64,000 nt of DNA from Porphyra umbilicalis (taxonomy: Eukaryota; Rhodophyta; Bangiophyceae; Bangiales; Bangiaceae): NCBI GenBank assembly GCA_002049455.2, contig KV918926.1:62001-126000 (forward strand). Reading direction: 5' to 3'. Below the pieces are notes generated by a model that was given only the letters and a program-made list of their open reading frames with translations, ran no database searches and was not told the origin of the DNA. The position numbers and the translations under genes are program-made. Shown here piece by piece: positions 1-10,875 of this stretch (its first letter is position 1; each line of letters starts with the position of its first letter).

Positions 1-371
1 GTGCTCGCGGCATTGTGCAATTCATCTGTTTCTGCCAGACTGGCAAAGAGGGCGTCCTGCTTCAACAGACGGAGCCCGAGCAGCGCGCATTCACTCACCA
101 CCTTTGTCCTGCCCATGTTCGCATTATCCACCAGCCCGCCATACCGCCGAGTGGCGGTAGAGACGTCAGCATCCGTTCTTCAATTGCGGCTGATGGACGG
201 TTCCATGTCGCCGTTGAACTGTTTGTTGGCTACCATCTCCTTGATCGCGCCTACCTGCAGAGGGGAAATGGGGGTCCTTCGACGTCCCTCCATAATGGTT
301 CTGGTGATTTTTTTATCTGCTGGTGACAAGTTGGGGGCGTTTCTTTGTAGGACACTGGGTAAACACTCCAC
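1..371 (-). pseudogene. partial unrecognised coding frame running off the left edge
   Basis: On the minus strand one frame is open from about 371 to 183, meets a TGA at 180-182, then stays open in the same frame to base 1. The residues on both sides of the stop look coding (RRRTPISPLQVGAIKEMVAN before it; GGLVDNANMGRTKVVSECAL after it), with helix-like spacing of hydrophobic residues. I do not recognise the family; a transposase N-terminal region is possible because everything nearby is mobile DNA. A CTCTGCAG at about 259-266 could be a splice acceptor, so the upstream part may be an intron or a separate exon. The 3' part lies outside the window. Confidence 0.3.
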
Positions 372-554
372 GCTGAAGACCCCAGAAAGTGGCAGATCAG
401 GGCAAGAGAGTCCGATTATGCAATCTCATTGACGACCGCAATCGCCTTCTCAGGGTAGGCAAATTAGATTGGGTACGTGCTGTTCTGTACATAATGTTGA
501 ATGCGCCGTGGCTGTAAGCTACGCCTCGCGCTCCGTTTAACAGAACATGGAGGC

Positions 555-583
555 GGTGCAGTATAACCGAATAATGACTGTAT
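555..583 (+). repeat. terminal inverted repeat end, family X (right end)
   Basis: The sequence AACCGAATAATGACTGTA is the same right-hand terminus found at 61521-61537 and, diverged, at 13930-13947; its reverse complement starts the elements at 13218 and 47967. It marks the right end of a copy whose body would lie further left or has been lost. Confidence 0.55.
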
Positions 584-903
584 GGCCTGCAGACGCGCCC
601 CATCTCGCCACCCTCTCACATGCGTGCATGGCAAGGTGTCAAAAAAGGAGGGGAGACGCGCGTGAGATGGGATTGAGGGATGGGTGCGCTGGGCTTGGAA
701 GCGAATGAGATGTAAGCATGCCAGACTCTTTCAAGGGGGAGCGGTGACAGCCCATCACTCCATGAGGGGATCTGACCACTCCAGTGTCGTTTCCAGTACC
801 TGTGTAAATCCATATACCTAGCCAGAGAGTTTTCAGCCTAACGGAGCACTCGCTTGTCCGAGGTATAGCCTCGCGCCCGCCTCCTCCCGCCCCCCGCTCC
901 AAT
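584..903 (+). repeat. left arm of a ~320 bp inverted repeat pair
   Basis: This stretch reappears inverted at 12898-13217 with indels and roughly 80-85% identity by eye. Shared landmarks are the GGTGGCGAGATGGGG block, the TTTTTTGACACC block, and GGACAAGCGAGTGCTC. In both places the arm abuts a family X terminus on its outer side, so the pair frames 12.3 kb that includes gypsy element A. There is no gene in it. Confidence 0.6.
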
Positions 904-3124
904 CTTTTCGGGTCGTCGTGAATGTTATACACGCTGTTTTTTGATTGACTGACGTATCCCTCAGTCTCTGGCACACTCAGCAACGACTATGCCAGATATC
1001 ACCAATATTGCTCCCAAGGCCACCCTCCGTCCCCACCCCGCCCCTACCCGTCTCCCCCACGGCCAGCCTTTGTTCCTACGTCTCGCACTCGTTGCCCCTT
1101 CCGCAACCTTCCGTCCCCACCCCTCCCCCATCCCTACACCCACAACCCCCACTACTATACCCGGCAAAGCCGTGAGCATATGAAACCAGAGTGCACGGAG
1201 GTAGCAGAGCAGTCGAAATGGCGGATGATCGGCGACGGGGGGGACGACAGAGGGGGCGATGTAGGAGAGAGACGAAGAGCACAGGCCCCCAACAAAGGCG
1301 AGGTGGGGGGGCCACGGATGGTGGGTCGGTTTTGAAGTGCGGCACCGCGAAGTTTCAATTGAGCTATGGCCGTGTCGCAGCCGCTCCGCCGGGCCAGAAG
1401 CAGTTTTCGCCAGACCCCAGATCAAACCGTGTAGGTGCGGGTCTTAGTTGACGATTGCATGAGGGCTGTTCACGTAAGGCTGTTTAGATGGCTTACATCT
1501 TGAAAGGCCATTTAAGTGGAAAAAAACATCGAGCTGTTGACTTAGACGCAATAAATGCAGAAGACACTTCGCAGAAAAACACCACTTTTAGTGACGAATC
1601 GCAACAACAATACGTGATCTCCAGTGCACATCGGTGCAGATCGTGCGACTTATTCAAGAAATGCGCAGGTGTTAACAGGACTTACTTCTTCCCAGAGTAC
1701 CCCGCCGCCGCCGACGCGCCGCGCGTGCCGTCACGAGGCTACGGCGGCGGCAGCGGCTGCGGCAGCGGCGGCAGCACGCCGCGCGCGGCCGTGCCGCTGT
1801 GCCGCTGCCGGCGTGGCGCAGCGGCGACCAGTGCGCCGCCGCCCTCTCAACACGCGCACCCCCCCCCCCACCCCCCACCAACGCGCCGCCCTTGCCGCCG
1901 CCGCGCCCCGCCGCCGCGGCTACCCTCCGCTGCGCGGCCGGAGGCCCGTGTCGACGTCCGCGCCATGAAAGAAGGGGTGGGCGGGGGGGGGGGGGTGGAG
2001 CGGCGGGTCGTAGCACGCGTGGCTCTCAGGGCGGGCGACCTGCACCCAGTCGCTCGCGGGCTGTCGTCGGCACGCGGTGATTGCCGCCTGGCGCCTGCTT
2101 GGGAGCCATATCCGCGTCGTGACTGCACCGTTGGGTTGGAGAGTGGGGCGCCATGGCGAGGGGGGGGGGAGGAGCGAGAGAGGGAGAGGGGAAGGCGCAT
2201 CACGGCCACGTCAAAGCAGCAACGAGAGGCACGCGCGGTGGGGCGAGGTGCCCAAGCGCTGCCAGATCCGGCGTGACACGCAATTGAGACAGCAACCGAA
2301 GAAATGGTCGGAAAAATAGAACAACTACATTGCGAAATTGTATTGCATTTATCCTTCTCAAGTGTATTTGCATACGTGCGACAAATAATGATAAGCGTAA
2401 CAGAGTGTTCCGGACTTTGATGTTATGCCGAGGGGATCACAGCTGTTATACGTGATAACGTAAGGGCTTATGTTAACAGCCCTATTGGCCAAGCGTGAGA
2501 CCAATGTCGTCTCAGTTGACATGATCGCAACAGGCGGTTTTCAGGCTGCAATTGGTTGCCACAAGCGCGGACCGCCTTTGGCCGAACAGTGCCCTAGGGT
2601 CTCTTGATGAGGGCCCCTTACTGCGGCACGGCGTGAACTCCACCGTCCGCATGCCTCATCGTCGAACGTTGATACTTGGGCGTGACGCACCTCGCAACCA
2701 GCCCGCCATGCGAGGTCCCCCCACCTCACCTTTGTTGGGGGCCTGTGCTATTCGTCTCTCTTCTACATCTCCCCCTCGGTCGTCCCCCCTGTCGCCGATC
2801 ATCCGCCATTTCGACTGCTCTGCTACCTCCGTGCACTCTGGTTTCATATGCTCACGGCTTTGCCGGGTATAGTAGTGGGGTTTGTGGGTGTAGGGATGGG
2901 GGAGGGGTGGGGACGGAAGGTTGCGGTAGGGGCGACGAGTGCGAGAGGTAATAACAAAAGCTGACCGTGGAAGCGACGGGTAGGGGCGGTGTGGGGACGG
3001 AGGGTGGCCTTGGGGGCAATATTGGTGATGTCTGGCAAGGTCGTTGCTGAGTATTACAGAGGCTGAGGGATACGTAAATAAATCACAAAACAGCGTGTAT
3101 AATATTCACGACGACCCAAAAAGG
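904..3124. mobile_element. non-autonomous element with ~420 bp inverted arms
   Basis: Bases 904-1320 are repeated in reverse orientation at 2708-3124. Landmarks are TTTTCGGGTCGTCGTGAAT at the left edge against ATTCACGACGACCCAAAAA at the right, a block spelling CATATGAAACCAGAGTGCAC inside the left arm and its reverse inside the right, and GGCCCCCAACAAAGGCGAGG at the inner edge. No transposase frame is visible between the arms. The middle is occupied by a second, nested element (1462-2483). Long arms with no coding capacity fit a fold-back or Mutator-like derivative; the superfamily cannot be fixed without a target duplication, and none was found. Confidence 0.65.
1462..2483. mobile_element. 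nested insertion with short inverted ends
   Basis: The left end AGGGCTGTTCACGTAAG is mirrored at 2467-2483 as CTTATGTTAACAGCCCT. The two AT-richer edges enclose a GC-rich core (about 1700-2270) that is open for 262 codons from 1488 on the plus strand. That frame starts with ordinary-looking residues (MAYILKGHLSGKKHRAVDLD) but turns into Arg/Pro/Ala low complexity, and all other frames there are also open, so I do not call a gene. The ends resemble hAT-type termini, but the 8 bp flanks (ATTGCATG and ATTGGCCA) match only in part. Confidence 0.4.
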
Positions 3125-3136
3125 CGGAGTGCAGCT

Positions 3137-4370
3137 GTTATAGGCACCACCACGTTGGTTCGTCGTCTGGCCGAAGTGACCTCTTTATCAGCTCGGTCTG
3201 TCGAAGGAACTGCCCCGGAAATCGACCCACTGCCCAGCCTTCCCCCAACGGGAGGAGAGGATCACGGCAAAGCCCAGGGTGGAATCGTAGTCCATCGCAC
3301 CGTTGGTTTTATCGAAGGGCGACGGGGACGGCATCCCCGCTGTCAATAAACCCCTCCCCAACCCGAACGCCGGTGGCCAAAGTAGCCACCCCAAATGCGC
3401 CAAACAGATAAATTCTTCGAAAGCGAAAAGTTCAACAAGTAGTAGGGGGGTCGGGAAAACCACTGGGGAAAAGCCCCGCCCCCGATCGAATCCGATCTCC
3501 CCGAGATCTGGACAGATCATTCCCTTGCTGGCCCGGCTCGGGATATTTTGGGACGGCCCGCGGGGGTGTGCTGTCCACAGCTGAGGGGCCACGCCCCTTC
3601 CAACTGGAAGACCCTCGACCGCCATACAGCCCCCTCGTCGCGTGACGCGGCGTCCCTGCCCGTCCCGCGACGACCCCTGGGGAGGGGGTTCCGGCCCGGC
3701 CCCCTAGCCTGGTGCCGGCCACAACCGCCACCCCCCCCCCCGATCCTCGCCACAGAGGGGTTGTAGAGGTCGGTCCGCGGACTGGATCGGCCCCACGCCA
3801 CAGCAGCTTGGCGTGGCGCGCGGCCCGCACCGGTGTCTCGCGGCCCCCACACCCCCCGTGACGCACGTCGGCCCCACCCCTTCCCGCGAGCCTACACGCA
3901 CATCCCGGTATTGCCCCTCCTCGCGCGGCTCCACGACTCCTCCGCGCCGCCCCGCGACGTACCCCATCCGTGCTTGCTGCGACGCGGTCTTCGCCGACTC
4001 GTTCCCCCGCCCACTTCACGACGTGCCATCCACCCTTTCCCAGTGGTGCCCGCCGCTTCTTGCTTTTGTTGGCCCTCGGGGGTCCCGCTCCTCTTCTACC
4101 TCGCGGTTCCCTTCGCGGGCGTGGCGGATACGCGGGCCCGCGCGACGTTCCGTGCATCGACTCGATGCGCCCCGCCAACCCGTTTTCCAAGCACATTGCC
4201 GCCATGCCACACGCCCTCGTACCTTCCTTCGACGACCGAGCCTCTCCAATCACCGTGGTATGGCGTAGCCGCGAGGTGGGGTACCGCCGTTCTTACATCG
4301 GCTTCATGGACGACCCTTTGGTGAACCCGCCGTCGGTGCCAGCCTTGGACTACATCATCACGTGCCCGCC
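3137..4370 (-). repeat. long terminal repeat of gypsy A family, extra tandem copy
   Basis: The block beginning GGCACCACCACGTTGGTTCG is almost identical to the one from 4386 for some 500 bp, and the two stay alignable to their ends (for example GGCTTCATGGACGAC at about 4303 and 5757). It lies head-to-tail with the next copy with no internal retrotransposon sequence between them. That is the layout left when two elements recombine through their LTRs, or when a solo LTR sits against another insertion. The frames open in it on both strands are non-coding shadows of GC-rich DNA. Confidence 0.65.
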
Positions 4371-5828
4371 TGTAGCGGTTCTAAGCACCACCACGTTGGT
4401 TCGTCGTCTGGCCGAAGTGACCTCTTTATCAGCTCGGTCTGTCGAAGGAACTGCCCCGGAAATCGACCCACTGCCCAGCCTTCCCCCAACGGGAGGAGAG
4501 GATCACGGCAAAGCCCAGGGTGGAATCGTAGTCCATCGCACCGTTGGTTTTATCGAAGGGCGACGGGGACGGCATCCCCGCTGTCAATAAACCCCTCCCC
4601 AACCCGAACGCCGGTGGCCAAAGTAGCCACCCCAAATGCGCCAAACAGATAAATTCTTCGAAAGCGAAAAGTTCAAACAAGTAGTAGGGGAATCGGGAAA
4701 ACCACTGGGGAAAAGTCCCGCCCCCGACCGAATCCGATCTCCCCGAGATCTGGACAGATCATTCCCTTGCTGGCCCGGCTCGGGATGTTTTTGGACGGCC
4801 CGCGGGGGTGTGCTGTCCACAGCTGAGGGGCCACGCCCCTTCCAACTGGAAGACCCTCGACCGCCATACAGCCCCCTCGTCGCGTGACGTGGCGTCCCTG
4901 CCCGTCCCGCGACGACCCCTGGATAGGGGGTTCCGGCCCGGCCCCCTGGCCGGGTGCCGGCCACAACCGCAACCCCCCCCCCCCCCCCCGATCCTTGCAT
5001 CAGAGGGGTTACCGAGGTCGGTCCGCGGACTGGATCGGCCCCACGCCACACCGGCGTGGCGTGGCGCGCGGCCCGCACCGGTGTCTCGCGGCCCCCACAC
5101 CCCCCGTGACGCACGCTGGCCCCACCCCTCCCCGTGGGCCCACACGCACACCTCGGTCTCACCCGCCCACCATGTGCAACTCCGCGGCTCCTCCCCACCA
5201 CCCCGCGACGTAACCCATCCGCGCTGGTTGCGACGCAGTGCTCGCCGACTCGTTCCTCCTCCCACCCCACGACGTGCCGTCCACCCCCTCCCCGTGGTGC
5301 CCGTCGCTTTTTGCTCCTTGCTTCTGTGGGTCCTCGGGGGGTCCCCCCCCCCCCCCCCCCCCTCCTTAACCGCGCGTTTGCCCCCACCACCCTCGTCGGA
5401 CCGAGGACCCGGCGGCCCCCCCCCCCGACAACCAGGTGTCCGCGTCTGCGTCGTCCTCCGCGATGGCCGACAAGAAGAGGAGATGGCGTCCTCCACCGCC
5501 GTGGGCCCCCTGCCCGTGTTATCTGTCCCGTAGACGTGGGCGTTGGCGTGGGAGCACGAGGAGGTCCGCTTGGGCGAAGCAGCCACGCTGGCCCGCGCGA
5601 CGTTCAGGGGCATCGACTCGGTGCGCCCCGCCAACCCGTTCCCCAAGCACAACACGGCCAGGTCGCACGCCCTCGTACCGTCCCTCGATGACCGAGCCTC
5701 GTCGATCACCGTGGTGCGGCGTAGCCGCGAGGTGGGTTACTGTCGCTCTCACGTCGGCTTCATGGACGACGCCCCCGGGGACTCTTCGTGGGTGCCGACC
5801 TTCGCCTACATCTTGACGTTTCCCCCGT
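4371..5828 (-). repeat. 3' long terminal repeat of gypsy element A
   Basis: It starts on the plus strand with TGTAGCGGTTCTAAGCACC, the same edge as the 5' copy at 12402 (TGTAGCGGCTCTAGGCACC); read on the element's strand this is the LTR end ...GCTACA. The far edge is estimated from alignment with the 3137-4370 copy (GTGCCGACCTTCGCCTAC against GTGCCAGCCTTGGACTAC). It carries ~190 bp (5340-5530) not in the first copy, including a C20 run. A purine-rich GGGGGAAA on the minus strand near 5820-5827 could be the polypurine tract. Confidence 0.55.
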
Positions 5829-6570
5829 TCATCGGGGCGTCCGACAAGGAAGACACCACGACGGTCCAATCGACGACCGCCCGCAACCACCACCGGGACA
5901 GGCTCACGGGCCACCTCGTAGCCCTTTATCGAGCGGAGTACCTACGTTGTGTCACCGCGACGCGCTCGCGCTTGAACCTGTCGACTCCCGCGTGGTGCTA
6001 CGGGGTGGAGGTCCCATACGGCAGCATGGCGGAACTCCCGTGGGTCCCCGTGGACACGACGGACGACCTGTACGCGGGGCGGCATACCCCGTGGGCCATC
6101 CTCCGTATCGAGTGGGCCCGCCTCGAGGTGCCGCTGAACAAGGGGAGGATGAAACACGACGGGAGAGAGCGGACCACCCCACGGGGTTGTAGTATCTCAG
6201 AGTGTACAAGGTGTCGTTGCGTCGACGGTGCCGGTCGGCACGTCAGCGACCAGTAAACCCCGCGTAGGTCATTTGCATACCCCTCACGAGAGCGCCCCTT
6301 GTACCCCGAACCGAATCCTGATCCCACCTTCCGATCCGCCTCCTGACAGATCCGCACGGGCCAGCCGGCCCGATCCGCCCCCTTAGGACACGTCCACGAT
6401 GCCCGATCAACTTGGCCCGACGGCACGGCCACGGGGAGGGCCACGATCCCGCCGCGCGACAGTGATGGTCACCACCACGGCCACGTGGCTCCAACCGGGA
6501 CTCGTGTGGTAAACGAAAATCCGCCACGATTCGGAACTTGAAAACCCACGTGTCCCGCATGTACATCGAC

Positions 6571-9500
6571 TTAGGCGATGAAGTCGACGACCGACCCGGC
6601 TTTTTCGACTCGTAGGCCCTCACGCCGCATATTCTGGTGCACCTTACGCCGGTCGAATCGCCTGGCCAACTCGAGGGTGTCCTCCTCGGGATGGTCCCCC
6701 CATCAGCGGGTCCACAGGCGTCGCGTACCATCGTCAGCGACTTCGTGGCCCTCGAAGGCCTCCCAGACGAACCCCTTGCCCGTGTGTTGATGCTCCTCGG
6801 GGACCACAATGTCTTGGGGTACCCCGAGGTTCTGCAGGAGCGTCTGCGGATCCCCCGGCGGGGCCGGCGCCGCCGTCGTGTGGTCGCTGCTTACTGTCTC
6901 AGGGTACCGGCCGGTGTCCAGCGAAATTGTGCCCTCCCCGCGGGACAACACCTTGTACGGTCCGGCCGCACGTGTCCGGAGCTTATACTTGGTTCGCACG
7001 TGGCCATCGACGAACACCCAGTCCCCCGCGTGGACGTCCTTGTTGACCGGTCGTACGCGGGCGTCGTAGTGTCTCTTGTACCGCCGCTAAGCCAGCATGA
7101 GGGACTTCCGGACATTGTGGATTAGGTTCCGCAGCCGCGCTCGGATGCCCTTGCGGACGGCTCGTGGGCTGCCGTCCGTCTCCTCGGGTGCCGGGGAGCC
7201 GACGAGGCGTTCCACGGAGAGTCTCCGTACCCGCTCGGGGGTGACGAACTCGAGGGGCGCCACCCCGGTGCTCTGCTGCGGTCGGCTGTTGTAGGCCAAC
7301 GTCAGCATCGACACCAACTCGTCCCATCGGTCTTGGTGGTCCTCGACGTACGTCCGCAACTGGCCCACGATGGTCCGGTTGTACCGTTCCACTTGGCCGT
7401 TTGTCTGCGGATGGTACGTCGTGGAGTACCGGTTAGAGACCCCGAGGAGCGAGCAAACCCCTTGAAAGAACCTGGAGCGGAACCGGGGGCCATTGTCCGA
7501 CAACACCGTCGCCGGGGGGCCGTACGCCGCCACCCAGTGGTCCAGGAAGACTGCCGCGATGGTTTCCGCGTCGATCCGCTGAAGGGGGATGGCCCGCGTC
7601 ATCTTGGAGAAGCGGTCTACGATGACCAACAGATGTTCGTTCCCCGCCGCCGTCCGGGGGAGGGGGCCAAGCAGGTCCATACACAGATCTGTCAGCGGTT
7701 CCCTCGGGGAGAAGGTCTTGAGGTAGTTTGTCTTGCGTCGCTTGCCGACGCGGTTCCTCGCGCACTGCGTGCAACTGGCCACGAAGGCGTAGACGTCCAC
7801 CACCATTGATTCCCAAAAAAACCACCGTCGCATCGACGTGTACATCTTGTTCGCCCCCGGGTGCCCGGCTTGCGGAGGGTAGTGCTCCCGCATCATCACC
7901 CCTCAGCGCATGTCGGTCGGCACGTAGGCTTGCGCGGCCCCGTCCAACGGCGCTGTGCGCACCAACAGGCCGTTCGGGTCCTCGCGGAACCGCGACTTTT
8001 CGTTGCTGTCCATCGCCGCGCGGACCTCCTTGCACCGCCCGTCCTCCGCCCGCCCCTCGAGGAGCTCGGCGAGCGTCAGGGGGCCAAGGAGTCCCCCCTT
8101 GGTCTTCGGCTGTAACTGCCACGCGGCCGACGAGTTGGGCAACGCCAGACAAGGTACCGCGTCGGGTATCGCCCCCTCGTCTCCTGCGGGTGTTAAAATG
8201 CGTGACATCGTGTCCGCCGCGTGGTGTGACGCCCCGGGGCGCGTCTGTACCACGTAGTCGAACTCCGCCAATCGCAACCGCCACCGCGCCAGCCTCGCGT
8301 GGGCCCCGTCCGTGTGCAGCATCCACTTGAGCGCCGCGTGGTCCATGCGTAGCGTGAAGCGGGTCCCCTCGACATAGGGGCGGAGAAGGAGGGACGCCCT
8401 CACAACCGCGAGGCACTCCCGCTCCGTCGTACTGAAGTTTCGCTCCGCCGCGTTGAGGGAGCGGCTCCAATAGCCCACGGGCCTGGTAGATTGGTCGGGT
8501 TGTTCTTGTAAAAGGACCGCGCCGACCTGCCTCGCACTTGCGTCCGTGTCCAACGTGTAGGTCCCTTGTCGCCTCGGCAGAACGAGGATGGGGGCCTCCG
8601 TGAGCCGCCTCTTGAGTTCCTCAAATGCCCCCAGGGCCTCGTCGGACAGCGTCCCTCACCGGTCGGGCCTCTTGGAACTTGTCATGGCGGCCAACGGCCG
8701 CGCCACTTGTGCGTAGTCCTTGACGAACCTCCGATACACGTTACACATCCCAAGGAAGCTACGTCGGTCCTTCTTGCACCGTGGGGGAGACGCTTCCTTG
8801 AGTCCGCGGATGTTCTTGTCTTGTACGTTCAGCTGCCCCCGGCCCACGATATGGCCCAAATACTCCACCTCCTCTTGGAACAAGTGGCACTTCTTGGCCT
8901 TCAGGAAGACACCAGCGCCATGCAACGCCGTGAAGACCTCCCGAAGGTGTTCCACGTGTTCCCCCGCCGACTGCGAAAAGACGATGATGTCGTCGATGTA
9001 AACGAGGCAGCTCTTCCACTTGAGTCCCCCGAGAATCGTATCGATGGCCCGTTGGAAGGTCTCCGGGGCATTGGACAGCCCGAAGGGAAGGCGGATGTAG
9101 CGGTAGGCCCCCTCGTGGCAAACGAAGGTTGTCTTGTCCCAGTCCTCGTCCGCCACGGGGATCTGCCAAGACCCCGAGATGCAGTCGAGCGTCGAAAACA
9201 CCTTGGCGTCCCCGAGGAAGTCAATGCAATCGTCCATACGTGGCAACGGGTACACATCCCGCACCGTGACCTCGTTAAGTCGGCGGTAATCCACACAGAA
9301 CCGCGTTGTCCCATTGGGTCTCGCAACCAGAACCACAGGGAAGGCCCACTCGGCACTTCAGGGCTCGATAACCCCGAGGTCCCGCTGGCGTTGCACCTCC
9401 TTGGCGATGATGTCCCTCGAAGCGTGGCTCGCCCGATAGGGTTGGGCCCGCCGTGGCCGTGCCCCGGGGGTCACCTCGACCCGGTGCGGGGTAACGTCGA

Positions 9501-10875
9501 CCTTGCCGAGTTGTCCCGCCCATAGCGCCTTGTATTGCTCGAGGAGGTCGTCCACGTCACCACGAAGCGCGTCGGGGACGCCCTTACAGTGGACCTCCGG
9601 CTTGGGATACATCTGGTCCGGCGGATGAGGTGGAGGTTGTCCCTCGTCGATCCTCTCTTCGGCTTGCCGCCCCGTCTTGACCTCCTCGTCGGGCTTGTCA
9701 CGGGGGTCCGCCCCCATCGTTAGGACCGCCCCCGGTTCCTCCTCCTCCTCGACGACGTGCAGCGGTCCATTGTAGGCCGTCGCGGTTCCGATGACGTACC
9801 CTTCCGTGAGGTGCACCGGCACGTCCCCGATGTTCGTCAGGTGAAGGGACCGCGGGGTGTTGGGGGAGAACTCCGCGACCGCGTTGTGCAACAATACCTT
9901 CCGTCGGCTCATTTTGACGGGGCGTTCCCGTACCAGGTGGACCCCCTTGACGTTGCAGCACACTTGGACCGCCTGGATGCACCGCGGGCCCACGGTTACC
10001 CCTTGCTGAAGCCGGATAGCCCCTGCTTGGGCCTTCAGCTTGTTTCGTCGGCGAGGGGGCGCGGGCCGCGTGTTCCCCGTCCAGCTCCGCGTCGCCACCG
10101 TGGACTTGCCGTCGTCCCACTTGATCGTCTGCGTCTTGGGGGAGATGGTGTCCACGTAGTTGCGCTGGAAGTCCCACCCGAGGATGAGCGGTACCGACAG
10201 TGCCTTGACCACGAGGAACACATACTCCATAGCGGCGCCCCCGACGTAGATCGTCAGCGACACCTCCGTGTTCACCTTGAGCAGCTGCCCCGAGGCGTCA
10301 CTCACTTGCGTCCGGGGCGGCGCCCGCGATGCATACTCGGTCAACCCCTCGGGCAACATACCCGCGCGGGTCGCACTTGGCCCGGCGTCAGTGTCGACCC
10401 CCGCCCTCGTGGGGACGGGGGTCTGCCACGGTGCCAACTGGTACGACGCGCTAATCTCAAAATTCTCTCTCCGTAATAGCAACAGCGTCCCCTTGAACCG
10501 CGGGCGGTATCGCCCACGACGGCAGGGGCAGCAGGCCGGGACACGCCACGTCGCGGTTACCCCCGGGGAAGCAAACGTGACGTGACGGGGGGCGACCGAT
10601 GAATTGGGGCGGACAGGGGGGGTTGAGGGGGATGGCGACGCTAACCCCCGCAGGCGTTTCTCGCCCCGCGGCGCCCCTTGGCTGGGGTTGCCACGGGCGG
10701 GGTGTCCCCTTCTTCCATTTTTGTTGCCACTGCGCCGCCCAACAGGTCTTCCCACAGCAGGGCCACGACGGAGGTGCAGTCCGGGGCGGCGCCCGCCCCC
10801 GCGTTCCTCTGTCGAAGGAAGGTGCTCCGCGCGGCTTCTACAAGTTCCTGCTGCTTGTCCGTCAAAATCTTGCAA
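6571..10875 (-). pseudogene. pol: Ty3/gypsy pol of element A: protease, RT, RNase H, integrase, chromodomain
   Basis: All parts lie in one frame. Protease: the active-site motif reads DTDA (residues 161-164 from 10875) instead of DTGA; the later ILGWDFQRNY is the usual C-terminal protease landmark. RT: FCVDYRRLNEV, LPFGLSNAPETFQ and the catalytic YIDD are intact. RNase H: TLDTDAS, STTERECLAVV and RMDHAALKW. Integrase: a His/Cys finger near 7750-7890, then the three acidic residues in LCMDLLGP, LSDNGPRF and GQVERYNRT, all intact. Chromodomain: about 6574-6800, FVWEAFEGHEV then WGDHPEEDTLE. Five stops interrupt it: TGA at 9358-9360, 8656-8658, 7903-7905 and 6703-6705, and TAG at 7087-7089; the natural end is TAA at 6571-6573. 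Three of the TGAs fall where relatives usually have Trp. The frame overlaps gag and would need a ribosomal frameshift for expression. Confidence 0.88.

Noticed and set aside
1488-2276. 262-codon frame as a gene
   Set aside because: After the first ~70 residues it is Arg/Pro low complexity with all frames open, inside a nested non-coding element.
3432-5709. Long frames inside the tandem LTRs (up to 316 codons)
   Set aside because: They differ between the two LTR copies through indels and are Arg/Gly/Pro-rich, so they are shadows of GC-rich non-coding DNA.
5543-6256. 237-codon plus-strand frame across the gypsy A 3' end
   Set aside because: It runs antisense across the LTR edge and the untranslated 3' region of the element, with no domain.
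6571-9360. A variant genetic code with TGA read as Trp
   Set aside because: The TGA at 9358 falls where relatives usually have Ser, element B has TAG and TAA stops as well, and the Harbinger transposase ends normally on TGA. Mutational decay is simpler.
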